From contig MKTK01000038.1 in NCBI GenBank assembly GCA_001898255.1, forward strand, positions 375,229 to 439,228: a stretch of DNA of 64,000 nt, in the 5' to 3' direction. Position 1 is the stretch's first letter, and every line of letters starts with the position of its first letter. The stretch comes from Chryseobacterium sp. 39-10. GTDB lineage: Bacteria; Bacteroidota; Bacteroidia; Flavobacteriales; Weeksellaceae. The notes beneath the pieces are model-generated. The model was given only the letters and a program-made list of their open reading frames with translations. It made no database searches and was not told the origin of the DNA. A program made the position numbers and the translations under genes. Of the stretch, positions 8,834 through 17,110 are shown piece after piece.

Positions 8834-9471
8834 GTATAGATATCAACACCCAGTTTCTTTTGGCAGATGACCACAGCCTGATTCGCCAAGCACTGTCTAT
8901 TTTATTGGAAGATATTGGTATAGAGGGCGCTGTTTCCCAAGCGTCTAATCTATCTCAGGTGATGGATGTTGTCAAATCAGAATCTATCGATATTGCCATT
9001 ATCGATGCCCATTTCCCCGATGGCAACAGCATGACGATAATCCCTGAAATCAAAAAAATCAACCCGGGAGTTAAAATCCTTGTCTATACTGGTGTGGATG
9101 AAAAAGCGCAGTCGCTTAAGTTTATCAACGCCGGAGCAGACGGCTTCCTGAGCAAAATGGCGGAAGAAGAAGAGACCAAACAGGCCATTCTCCAGATGCT
9201 GGAAACCGGCCAGTACCTTTCGCCAATAACCCAAGCCCTGTTGATGAGTGCGCTGCAAAACCCTCAATTGGCAGATCCGCTGAAAACACTTACCGACCGG
9301 GAACTGGAAATTGCAGAATTATACGGCCAAGGTCTCGGCAATCTTGAAATTGCCAATCGGCTCAGTCTGAAGCAAAATACAGTCAGCACCGTCAAAAAGA
9401 GAATTTTTGAAAAGTTGAATATCGAAAATATTGTTGAGCTTGCCAACCTGCTGAAGAACTACGAGAATTGA
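8830..9471 (+). CDS. LuxR/NarL-type response regulator
   Basis: 213 residues. Receiver domain (~7-125) has the acidic pair Asp13/Asp14, phospho-acceptor Asp59 (IIDAHFPDG), Thr87 and the conserved Lys109. A C-terminal GerE/LuxR helix-turn-helix (~147-209) contains LTDRELEIAELYGQG and NTVSTVKKRIFEKL. Cognate partner of the kinase whose stop codon it overlaps. It is expected to bind DNA after phosphorylation; target genes are not apparent nearby. Confidence 0.95.
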   Translation: MSIDINTQFLLADDHSLIRQALSILLEDIGIEGAVSQASNLSQVMDVVKSESIDIAIIDAHFPDGNSMTIIPEIKKINPGVKILVYTGVDEKAQSLKFINAGADGFLSKMAEEEETKQAILQMLETGQYLSPITQALLMSALQNPQLADPLKTLTDRELEIAELYGQGLGNLEIANRLSLKQNTVSTVKKRIFEKLNIENIVELANLLKNYEN

Positions 9472-9903
9472 TTCGCAACCCATTGTTGTAGAAAAAAATC
9501 TACACCAAAAGAGAAATACATCTAGACTGTTTTGTTGGAAGATGATGGGCCTCAAATTTATATTTGCAGGGATAAAGGTGAATGGGTCAGTACATCGCAA
9601 GACCCAAAACATAAACCAGATTCTGAAAACACACATAATGAAAATCGGACATTTTTTACAGGGCAAAATGCTCTGTAAAAGATGCTGATTAGCATTTCCT
9701 TCCAAGCGTTCATCATCACAACCTGAGGATAAATTCACATTTTTGGTGTTTTCTAACCGCCTTCTGCTTTGGTTTTCTGTACGAAGGATCTTTTGAATAT
9801 CATCAGGCATCACCACCTCAGGAAGAAAGATAATTGTTTAAAATTTGCAACCGCTGCTGTAACAATTGCTATGGTTGCTTTACTAATCTATAAAAATTAA
9901 ACA
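9472..9903. other. Intergenic region with one strong hairpin, no secure gene
   Basis: 432 bases. A hairpin at 9654-9680 has an 11-bp stem (TTTTACAGGGC against GCTCTGTAAAA, one G-U pair) and an AAAAT loop, without a T-tail. The last stretch (9757-9900) is an open frame without ATG whose end is hydrophobic (ATAAVTIAMVALLIYKN); it may be a small protein remnant. Nothing else recognisable. Confidence 0.4.
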
Positions 9904-10797
9904 ATGAAAAAGTTTTTCACCCTGGTTTTAGTTGCCTCTTTTTTTGCATTGAATGCGCAGGAAACCGCAAACCGTTTTTTTTACGAACTCAATTTTAAGC
10001 CCAAAAAGGACTCAGCACGTATGGACAAGGTGATGATGATTCTTGACATCACCAAAGACAAATCTATTTACCGAGATTACACCATGGTTGCGCAAGATTC
10101 TGTCATGAAAGCACAGGTGGAAGCCATGCAAAAATCAGGTGTATTTAAGGATCTGATGAAATCCATGACCATGCCCAAGTTTTCCGAAAAAATCTACAAA
10201 TTTTATCCGGATATGAAGGTGCAGTATGTGGAAAGAATCTCCAGCGGATTTACCCCGATTAATATTGGGTATAATGATGATACCAAATTCGACTGGAAAA
10301 TATCCACCGATAAAGAAAAAATTGGCGAATACAACACGCAGAAAGCCACCCTTGATTTTGGAGGCAGAAAATGGACAGCATGGTTCACGCCGGATTTGCC
10401 ATTCCAGGACGGACCCTACAAGTTTCACGGATTGCCCGGGCTTATTGTAAAAATTGAAGACGATGGCAAAAATTACTCGTGGGAACTGAAGGGCAATAAA
10501 AAAGTGCCTAACTACAACGAGCTTTCTTATCTGGAAACAATTTCTCCCGGAGGCAGTGGCGGAAAAGTACAGGAAGTGAATCGTGATAAATTCGAAAAAA
10601 CATTTGCTGATTTCAAGAAGGATCCTTTTGCCTCTGCACGACCTATGCTTCAACCCGCGATGCTTTCTCAGAAAATGCCCGGTTCTGATATGACCATTGG
10701 CGACATGGTGAAACAACAGGAGCAGATGTTGAAAGAATTCTACGAATCGAACAACAATCCCATTGAACAAACCGTTCCCGCAAAAACAAAAAAATAA
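9904..10797 (+). CDS. GLPGLI family secreted protein
   Basis: 297 residues with a signal peptide (MKKFFTLVLVASFFALNAQ). The family-naming motif GLPGLI is present at residues 176-181, inside a beta-rich domain (~20-225) with the typical FTPDLPFQDGPYKFHGLPG context. The C-terminal ~75 residues are Met/Lys/Gln-rich and look disordered. The family is common in Bacteroidota and of unknown function, probably periplasmic or surface-associated. It is a single-gene unit closed by a strong terminator. Confidence 0.93.
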   Translation: MKKFFTLVLVASFFALNAQETANRFFYELNFKPKKDSARMDKVMMILDITKDKSIYRDYTMVAQDSVMKAQVEAMQKSGVFKDLMKSMTMPKFSEKIYKFYPDMKVQYVERISSGFTPINIGYNDDTKFDWKISTDKEKIGEYNTQKATLDFGGRKWTAWFTPDLPFQDGPYKFHGLPGLIVKIEDDGKNYSWELKGNKKVPNYNELSYLETISPGGSGGKVQEVNRDKFEKTFADFKKDPFASARPMLQPAMLSQKMPGSDMTIGDMVKQQEQMLKEFYESNNNPIEQTVPAKTKK

Positions 10798-10828
10798 CAT
10801 TCTTCAACACTAAATTATATTTAAGCAA

Positions 10829-10858
10829 CCCCGAATCAATCGCTGATTTGGGGTTTTT
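10829..10858 (+). terminator. Intrinsic terminator of the GLPGLI gene
   Basis: CCCCGAATCA pairs with TGATTTGGGG around ATCGC and is followed by TTTTT. Confidence 0.85.
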
Positions 10859-10911
10859 AATTAAAATGATGATTTCGCTCAGTTGCTTATTTAGATTTGA
10901 TTTAAATAACG

Positions 10912-10919
10912 TATCTTTG
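10912..10919 (+). promoter_or_regulatory. -7 promoter element of the feo operon
   Basis: TATCTTTG, exact consensus, 18 bases before the TTG start of feoA. No Fur-box-like palindrome was recognised by eye. Confidence 0.7.
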
Positions 10920-10937
10920 CCATTCAAATTATAAGCT

Positions 10938-11189
10938 TTGAAAGGAGATATTTCGGATAAGTTATGTTGCTTCCCTAAAAACCGATGGGGAAAAATCATT
11001 GGTTATCAGAACGATGACCTAAAGATGCCCAATAAAATTATCGAGATGGGATTGCTGCCCGAAACCGATTTCAGAATCCTCTATCAGGCACCTTTCAACG
11101 GGCCGTTGTATGTTGAATTTGGCGACGAAAAAAGCAGGATTGCACTTCGGCAGGAAGAAGCACGATTTATTATTGTGGAGCCGGCCTGA
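10938..11189 (+). CDS. feoA: FeoA family protein (ferrous iron transport accessory)
   Basis: 83 residues, one SH3-like FeoA domain with the signature IIEMGLLPETDF, FNGPLYVEF and IALRQEEARFIIVE. FeoA assists the FeoB channel at the cytosolic face. Translation appears to start at TTG 10938: an in-frame TAA lies two codons upstream and no ATG occurs before the conserved core. The -7 box 18 bases upstream supports this. feoB follows after 99 bases. Expected to be induced under iron limitation, but no regulator site was seen. Confidence 0.92.
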   Translation: MKGDISDKLCCFPKNRWGKIIGYQNDDLKMPNKIIEMGLLPETDFRILYQAPFNGPLYVEFGDEKSRIALRQEEARFIIVEPA

Positions 11190-11288
11190 TGCATTCTGAA
11201 TCCAAAGTAACCATGGTTTTTAACTGATTGAACATTAACTCGGCACAATTTTTCCCAATTTTAAAGTATAGGAATTACAGAAGTAGCT

Positions 11289-13322
11289 ATGCAGGAAACG
11301 GCAAATAAACAGATTCTTTTGGTTGGCAATCCCAATGTGGGAAAATCTACCTTGTTCAACCAACTCTGCAACAAGAAACAAAAAACTGGGAATTATGCCG
11401 GCGTGACGGTAGCGAGTTATTCCGGCGACTATGTGTACAAAGGACAACATACTGAGGTGGTTGATCTGCCCGGTTCCTATAGTATTTATCCCACCTCCGA
11501 AGATGAAGCTATTTTCTCCAAATTCCTTGTTGCCGAACAACAGCATTACGCTGGTGTTGTGTATATTCTGGAAGCATTAAGCATCAAAAGAGGATTGCTG
11601 CTTTTTCAGCAAATCCAGGATTTGGGAATTCCCGTTCTGCTCGTCGTGAATCAGATAGATCAGGCCAAAAAAAGGGGAATTACCATTAATCTTGACGAAC
11701 TTTCTCAGGAGCTGGGCGTGAAGGTGCTGCAAACCAATGCAAAAAACAGTGAGGGAATAGAGGAACTTCGCGAAGAAATTTTCCGAAATAGTTTTACAAT
11801 ATCGGACAAGGTTTCGTTTGAGATTCCAACAGAACAAAAAGGGTTGGTTTTTAAGATTTTAGAAAAAACCCACGAACAGAATCAATATAAAATATGGACA
11901 TTGCTTGCTGCCGACACCTATCTGGGAAAACTGGAATCGGTGAGGGAACAGATGAACGATGAAGAAAGAAAATGTCTTGTTCCCAAACGATTACAGACGC
12001 AAGAAACCATTCGGCGCTATCAGAAAATAGATGGTATCATGAGCAAGGTTGTTGCTAAGAAACCACAGTTTAAAGAACTGCTGACCGAAAAGCTCGACCG
12101 GGTTCTGGTACATAAAGTATGGGGTTACCTGATTTTTGCACTCATTCTTTTGGTGATTTTCCAGAGCGTTTTCTTCCTGGCAGAGTATCCCATGAACTGG
12201 ATTTCGGAATTTTTCCTTCAGCTTTCTGCATTCGCCAACCAGCATTTGCCGGAAGGTCCGGTCAATTCCCTTATTGCCAATGGTATTATTCCGGGAATTG
12301 GCGGCATTGTCGTTTTTGCGCCCCAAATTGGGATTTTGCTGTACTTCCTCTATCTTCTTGAAGATTCCGGATACATGGCGAGAGTCATCTTTTTAATGGA
12401 TCGTTTTCTTCGCCCGTTCGGGCTCAATGGTAAAAGTATCGTTCCGCTTGTTTCGGGTACTGCATGTGCCATTCCCGCCATTATGTCGACCAGAAATATT
12501 GAGAATGTGAAGGAGCGGCTTATTACCATTCTGGTTACTCCCTTTATGACTTGTTCTGCACGGCTTCCCGTGTACAGTATTATCATTGGATTAATCATTC
12601 CAAACAAATATTTTTGGGGCGTCAGTTACAAAGCACTGGCTTTAATGGCGATGTATTTTCTGGGATTTTTCATGGCTTTAATGGCATCCTTGTTATTAAA
12701 AAAAGTGATCAAAAGCAAAGGGAAATCTTTCCTCGTCATGGATTTGCCTTCTTATAAAATGCCTCTTTTCGGTTACGATTTTAAACTCATGTTGGGAAAA
12801 GTGGGAGAGTTTGTTACTGGTGCCGGAAAGATTATTTTCTTCTTCAGCATCATCATCTGGTTTTTTAGTTACATAGGACCCAAACAACAGCCAGATCAGG
12901 TCGTGGCCACCAATGTAAAATTACAAGACTCGTACTTGTCTAAAATGGGCAGAACCATAGAACCAGCCATTGCACCGCTTGGCTACGACTGGAAGATGGG
13001 AGTGGGAATTCTCACCAGTTTTGTGGCTCGGGAAGTCTTTGTGGGCACCATGTCAACACTTTACAGTTTGGATGATGAAGCACCCGAAGGAAAGATCATC
13101 GATAAAATGCGTAACGATACCCATCCGAATGGGGAAAAGGTGTTTAGTTTTGCAACAGGAGTTTCGGTACTGATTTTCTATGCATTCGCGATGCAGTGCG
13201 TTTCCACTTTGGCTGTGGTTTATCGCGAAACAAAATCATGGAAATGGACTTTGGCGCAACTCGTCGGGATGTCTTCATTGGCCTATGTTGCTTCGCTCAT
13301 TGTTTATCAAATACTGAAATAA
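11289..13322 (+). CDS. feoB: Ferrous iron transporter FeoB
   Basis: 677 residues. N-terminal G domain with G1 GNPNVGKST (13-21), G3 DLPGSY (59-64) and G4 NQID (121-124), then a helical guanine-dissociation region and a C-terminal polytopic membrane part with two gate domains. The gate motifs VSGTACAIPAIMS and FMTCSARLPVY, each with a conserved Cys, are present. It imports Fe2+ across the inner membrane in a GTP-dependent way. Its stop shares one base with the following small gene, and feoA precedes it, so this is a complete three-gene feo operon. Confidence 0.97.
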   Translation: MQETANKQILLVGNPNVGKSTLFNQLCNKKQKTGNYAGVTVASYSGDYVYKGQHTEVVDLPGSYSIYPTSEDEAIFSKFLVAEQQHYAGVVYILEALSIKRGLLLFQQIQDLGIPVLLVVNQIDQAKKRGITINLDELSQELGVKVLQTNAKNSEGIEELREEIFRNSFTISDKVSFEIPTEQKGLVFKILEKTHEQNQYKIWTLLAADTYLGKLESVREQMNDEERKCLVPKRLQTQETIRRYQKIDGIMSKVVAKKPQFKELLTEKLDRVLVHKVWGYLIFALILLVIFQSVFFLAEYPMNWISEFFLQLSAFANQHLPEGPVNSLIANGIIPGIGGIVVFAPQIGILLYFLYLLEDSGYMARVIFLMDRFLRPFGLNGKSIVPLVSGTACAIPAIMSTRNIENVKERLITILVTPFMTCSARLPVYSIIIGLIIPNKYFWGVSYKALALMAMYFLGFFMALMASLLLKKVIKSKGKSFLVMDLPSYKMPLFGYDFKLMLGKVGEFVTGAGKIIFFFSIIIWFFSYIGPKQQPDQVVATNVKLQDSYLSKMGRTIEPAIAPLGYDWKMGVGILTSFVAREVFVGTMSTLYSLDDEAPEGKIIDKMRNDTHPNGEKVFSFATGVSVLIFYAFAMQCVSTLAVVYRETKSWKWTLAQLVGMSSLAYVASLIVYQILK

Positions 13323-13474
13323 TGGACTCTTCAATGCTCATACAATATTTACTTATAGCGGTAATCGTATTGTTTGCCGGTTATTCACTCTTCCGCATTA
13401 TTCGCAAAAATTTTGATTCAAAAAAATTCAAGAAAGGAAAGCCGGGCTGTGATTCTAATTGTGGATGCTCTTAA
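13322..13474 (+). CDS. FeoB-associated Cys-rich membrane protein
   Basis: 50 residues starting at an ATG whose A is the last base of the feoB stop (TAATG). One membrane helix (~6-25), a basic stretch (RKNFDSKKFKKGK) and a Cys-rich tail (GCDSNCGCS) with three cysteines. This matches the small FeoB-associated Cys-rich proteins found behind feoB in many bacteria, sometimes compared with FeoC. A metal- or redox-related role at the Feo complex is inferred from position. Confidence 0.85.
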   Translation: MDSSMLIQYLLIAVIVLFAGYSLFRIIRKNFDSKKFKKGKPGCDSNCGCS

Positions 13475-13599
13475 TTGTGACATCTTCTTAAAGCAAATAA
13501 GGTCATTTTTCTGAGGTGGGTATTTGAAATTCTTATGAATAGGCAGTTCCATTAACCTTAGCACATCATGTATGCCTATTTTTCTTCTTATTTTATTTG

Positions 13600-13607
13600 T
13601 AATTTTG
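13600..13607 (+). promoter_or_regulatory. -7 promoter element of glmM
   Basis: TAATTTTG, exact TAnnTTTG match, 18 bases before the glmM ATG. Confidence 0.65.
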
Positions 13608-13625
13608 CAAAAATATTGGTAACAA

Positions 13626-15008
13626 ATGGCTTTAATAAAATCAATCTCCGGCATCCGCGGAACCATAGGCGGAAAAGTGAATGAGAACCTTACGCCGCTG
13701 GATGTGGTGAAATTTACCTCCGCATTCGGAACGTGGCTTCAGAATAATAAAAACAAGAAAAATTTAACGTTGGTGGTCGGCCGCGATGCCAGAATTTCTG
13801 GCGCCATGGTCAACTCTTTGGTAACCGCCACTTTACAAGGACTGGGAATTCATGTAATCGATTTAGGCCTTTCCACAACGCCAACGGTGGAAGTGATGGT
13901 TACTGAGGTTCATGCTGATGGAGGTATTATCCTTACTGCTTCTCACAATCCTAAACAATGGAACGCACTAAAATTGCTCAATGAAAAGGGAGAATTCATC
14001 ACCGCAGAAAACGGAACCGAAGTTTTGAAACTGGCAGAAAATGAAGACTTTAACTACGCAGAAGTAGATGATCTGGGAAAATATGAAACCCGAAATGATG
14101 CGTTTAATATTCATATTCAGAAAATTCTGGATTTACCAATGGTAGATGCAGAAGCCATAAAAGCAAAAAAATTCAAAGTGGTTTTGGATGCCGTGAATTC
14201 TACCGGAGGTCTGGCTTTGCCACCGCTTTTGGAAAAATTAGGATGCGAAGTCGTTGAATTGTATTGCGAACCCAACGGACAGTTTCCGCACAATCCCGAA
14301 CCACTGAAGGAACATTTAACCGACATCTGCAATCTTGTAAAAGAAACCAAAGCCGATTTGGGAATTGTGGTGGATCCGGATGTGGACAGATTAGCATTAA
14401 TTGATGAAAACGGAGAAATGTTCGGTGAAGAATATACGTTGGTTGCCGTTGCGGACTATCTTTTGAAACACAAGAAAGGAATTGCAATCTCCAACTTATC
14501 ATCGAGCCGGGCCTTACGAGATGTGGCACAAAATCATCAGTCCGATTACTTTGCCAGTGCAGTAGGAGAGGTAAATGTGGTGACTTTAATGAAAGAAAAA
14601 AATGCCGTAATCGGTGGTGAAGGAAATGGTGGAATCATCTACCCTGATTTGCATTACGGAAGAGATTCGTTGGTGGGCGTTGCTTTGTTTTTAACGCATT
14701 TGGCAAAAGAAAACAAAACCGTTTCTGAACTTCGAGATACTTATCCTGCCTATTTTATGGGGAAAAAGAAAATCGAATTGACCCCGGAAATTGATGTAGA
14801 TGCGCTTTTAACAAAAGTGGAAAAAGAATATCAAAACGAAGACGTTTCTACTGTTGACGGCGTAAAAATCGACTTCCCCGAAAATTGGGTTCACTTAAGA
14901 AAATCCAATACAGAACCGATTATCAGAATCTACACCGAAGCAAAATCGCAAGAAGAAGCGGATAAACTGGGCGACGATATGATTGCGAAAATCAAGAGTT
15001 TGATATAG
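13626..15008 (+). CDS. glmM: Phosphoglucosamine mutase
   Basis: 460 residues, full length for the alpha-D-phosphohexomutase family. The active-site phosphoserine is Ser106 in TASHNP; the Mg2+ loop DPDVDRLALID, the sugar-binding GEGNGG and the phosphate-binding RKSNTEPIIRIYTE motifs follow in order. GlmM turns glucosamine-6-phosphate into glucosamine-1-phosphate on the way to UDP-GlcNAc for peptidoglycan and LPS. Bacteroidota carry closely related phosphomutases, so phosphoglucomutase/mannomutase activity cannot be fully excluded. Monocistronic with its own promoter. Confidence 0.9.
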   Translation: MALIKSISGIRGTIGGKVNENLTPLDVVKFTSAFGTWLQNNKNKKNLTLVVGRDARISGAMVNSLVTATLQGLGIHVIDLGLSTTPTVEVMVTEVHADGGIILTASHNPKQWNALKLLNEKGEFITAENGTEVLKLAENEDFNYAEVDDLGKYETRNDAFNIHIQKILDLPMVDAEAIKAKKFKVVLDAVNSTGGLALPPLLEKLGCEVVELYCEPNGQFPHNPEPLKEHLTDICNLVKETKADLGIVVDPDVDRLALIDENGEMFGEEYTLVAVADYLLKHKKGIAISNLSSSRALRDVAQNHQSDYFASAVGEVNVVTLMKEKNAVIGGEGNGGIIYPDLHYGRDSLVGVALFLTHLAKENKTVSELRDTYPAYFMGKKKIELTPEIDVDALLTKVEKEYQNEDVSTVDGVKIDFPENWVHLRKSNTEPIIRIYTEAKSQEEADKLGDDMIAKIKSLI

Positions 15009-15097
15009 ACTGCAACTGGGAAGATATAGCCGAAAGTTTTCCGCAAATTTTGATTTTTTATATTGAAAATCATTATTTTTATAAAAATTTTGAGAAA

Positions 15098-15327
15098 ATG
15101 AACATTGACATCAACATTCAAAACAAAAAACTGGAACTCATTTAGTGGCTTTGTACGTTGGAAGATTTGTCAATCATCAATAAAATTTTTGACAAAAAAA
15201 AGAAAAAACCGATTGGTGGGACGAGATTTCAGATGCCGAAAAAGATTCCATTGAGAAAGGTCTGAAAGATGCCGATGAGGGACGGGTTGTTTCCCATGAA
15301 GATTTTCTGAAATCTTACGGAAGGTGA
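15098..15327 (+). pseudogene. Decayed antitoxin gene of a type II toxin-antitoxin pair
   Basis: From ATG 15098 the frame reads MNIDINIQNKKLELI, then a TAG at 15143-15145, then WLCTLEDLSIINKIFD. A run of A residues (about 15192-15207) hides a frameshift, after which another frame continues as TDWWDEISDAEKDSIEKGL and ends SHEDFLKSYGR at TGA 15325-15327. The rebuilt ~75-residue protein looks like the small antitoxins paired with RelE/ParE toxins in Bacteroidota (helical LELI-WL opening, WDEI...SIEKGL...GRV-SHE). One nonsense change and one frameshift make it non-functional. Its end overlaps the toxin remnant's GTG by 4 bases, as in intact pairs. Confidence 0.75.
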
Positions 15328-15605
15328 AGAAAATAGAATGGACTTTTCCGGCAAGATAGGAATTTGACGACACTTACCTTTTGTGGATTGAGCATAAAAA
15401 TTCGGACAGTTATTCTGAAAAGTTGTTGGATGAAACACTTAGGAAAATTAATCTGATTGCTCAAAATGCCAAAATGGAAGAAGAAATTAAAAAGAGGAAA
15501 CTACGGAAAGTTTTGGTTTTAGAAAATTTTTCCGTCGCTTAAAGAGAAGATAAAAATGGTATCAAAATAATTTCTTTTTTTGATAACAGAACAAAACCGG
15601 AATAA
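15324..15605 (+). pseudogene. Decayed RelE/ParE-type toxin gene
   Basis: A single frame starting at GTG 15324 reads KKIEWTFPAR, TAG (15357-15359), EFDDTYLLWIEHKNSDSYSE, KLLDETLRKINLIAQNAK, then RKVLVLENFSVA, TAA (15540-15542), and continues in the same frame as REDKNGIKIISFFDNRTKPE to a final TAA. The pieces line up with ParE/RelE toxins: W-F---A---F---L-YW at the front, helices with LL--I--I, RK--V--F---Y, and the closing IKIISFFDNR strand. Two in-frame stops break it. It follows its decayed antitoxin with the usual 4-base overlap. Confidence 0.8.
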
Positions 15606-15667
15606 TAAAAAACGCTTTCCAAAGTTTACAAGACAATTTTAAATATTGGAAAGCACATTAAAACATA

Positions 15668-17038
15668 TTGGAAGAGTTTTTTGAAAACGAACTGGTCAGC
15701 AAGTTCGAAAAGATGTTAGAAAATAATGAAGAAATCTACTTCGAAACCGAAGAACTAGAGGACATCATTATTTTTTACTTAGAAATGGGTGATGTGGCGT
15801 ACGCTGATATGGCTACTAACCATGGGCTAAAAATACATCCCAATTCAATTGAGCTGAAAGTGAAGAAGTTTGAAGTTCTGCTTGAATTTGGCGATTATGT
15901 GCAGGCAAAAAAACTGATGGAAGAACTCCACGATTCATCGATGGATACGATTGATTACTTGGTTTGCTGTGCAAAATATTATTCGAGTCTTGGTAATCCG
16001 CGGCGCGCTATCGAGTTTTGTGAAAAAGCACTTGCCACAGAAGAGGAAGAGAATTTCCTTCACAATTTTATGGCCGATGAATATGTGAATCTGGAAGACC
16101 CGTTCAATGCATTAAAGCATTATAAGCTCGCCCTCCAGTTTGATCCTCAGGATGAGTATTCGCTTGAGAACGTGATGTTCTGTTTTAATTTGCTGAACAG
16201 AAATGATGAAGCCATAGAATTTTTGAACGGTTATTTGGATCAATATGCCTTCTCGGAAACAGCATGGTACGAATACGGTCAGTTTTATTTTAACCGAAAA
16301 AATTACCAGGAAGCCATCAGGGGATTCGACTATCTTTTAGCAATCAATTCACAATCCGTAGGAGTGTATGCCAATAAAGCATCCTGCTACGAAGCGATGG
16401 GAGAGTGGCAACAGGCAATTTCTGTGTATGAGGAAATGCTGGAGTTGGAGTACACCCAATCTTTTACCTACTATAAAATCGGGTTGTGCTACAAAGAAAG
16501 TAAGCAGCCCGTTTTGGCACTTAATGCCTTCCAGAAATCACTGAGAGACGATCCTCAGTTCTATCTGTCGATGATGGAGCAATCCTACATTTACGAAGAA
16601 ATGGGCGGAATGAAGGAGGCACTGCATTTTGCAAAGGAGGCCGTTTCACTCAACGAGAATAATCTAGACTATCAAAAGCGGCTGGCTTTTCTGTACATCG
16701 ATTCCGGCAAATATGAAGAAAGCTTGGAATGCCTGAAGAAACTTGTCGATTATGAACCGCAAAGGTTCTACAACTGGTATGCCTATTCGGAACTTTTGAT
16801 GTTGATCGGTGATTATGAGGAAGCCATCCAGCTGTTGAAAAGCGCTGTTAAAATGCATAACCGCGCAGAGTTGTATTATCAGTTGAGCAATTGCTATTTT
16901 CACCTGAATAACCAAAAAGAAGGGCGAAACGTGTTATCCGTCGCTCTAGGTCTCGATCCTCATCTTTTGGAAGACATGCAGCTCAAGTATCCTTTTATCA
17001 AAGATGAAGCGGCAAAAGTGAAAGCCAAGAAGAAATAG
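15668..17038 (+). CDS. Tetratricopeptide repeat protein
   Basis: 456 residues, no signal peptide, made of about ten to twelve TPR-like helical pairs from residue ~35 to ~435 (for example AWYEYGQFYFNRKNYQEAI, VYANKASCYEAMGEWQQAI, YYKIGLCYKESKQPVLAL). Acidic N-terminus, Lys-rich C-terminus (VKAKKK). Start is TTG 15668: an in-frame TAA lies just upstream and the first in-frame ATG would remove 15 residues of the well-formed N-terminus. A scaffold or protein-interaction role is expected; no partner can be read from the neighbourhood. It ends at a strong bidirectional terminator. Confidence 0.9.
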   Translation: MEEFFENELVSKFEKMLENNEEIYFETEELEDIIIFYLEMGDVAYADMATNHGLKIHPNSIELKVKKFEVLLEFGDYVQAKKLMEELHDSSMDTIDYLVCCAKYYSSLGNPRRAIEFCEKALATEEEENFLHNFMADEYVNLEDPFNALKHYKLALQFDPQDEYSLENVMFCFNLLNRNDEAIEFLNGYLDQYAFSETAWYEYGQFYFNRKNYQEAIRGFDYLLAINSQSVGVYANKASCYEAMGEWQQAISVYEEMLELEYTQSFTYYKIGLCYKESKQPVLALNAFQKSLRDDPQFYLSMMEQSYIYEEMGGMKEALHFAKEAVSLNENNLDYQKRLAFLYIDSGKYEESLECLKKLVDYEPQRFYNWYAYSELLMLIGDYEEAIQLLKSAVKMHNRAELYYQLSNCYFHLNNQKEGRNVLSVALGLDPHLLEDMQLKYPFIKDEAAKVKAKKK

Positions 17039-17055
17039 TCAACAGAAATCCATAC

Positions 17056-17091
17056 AAAAACACATCAAACGAAAGTTGATGTGTTTTTTTT
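17056..17091. terminator. Bidirectional intrinsic terminator between TPR gene and minus-strand membrane protein
   Basis: AAAAACACATCAA pairs with TTGATGTGTTTTT around a 7-base loop; T-runs are present on both strands, so it can serve both convergent genes. Confidence 0.85.
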
Positions 17092-17110
17092 GCTCTTATC
17101 TTAAGGACAA

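Noticed and set aside
9319-9816. 165-residue minus-strand frame behind the response regulator
   Set aside because: It runs antisense into the LuxR helix-turn-helix coding region and shows no recognisable domain.
10135-10800. 221-residue minus-strand frame opposite the GLPGLI gene
   Set aside because: Phe/His-rich shadow of a clearly real plus-strand gene with signal peptide and motif.
10886-10937. Possible Fur box in front of feoA
   Set aside because: Inspected for a 19-base GATAATGAT-type palindrome; only AT-rich sequence without symmetry was seen.
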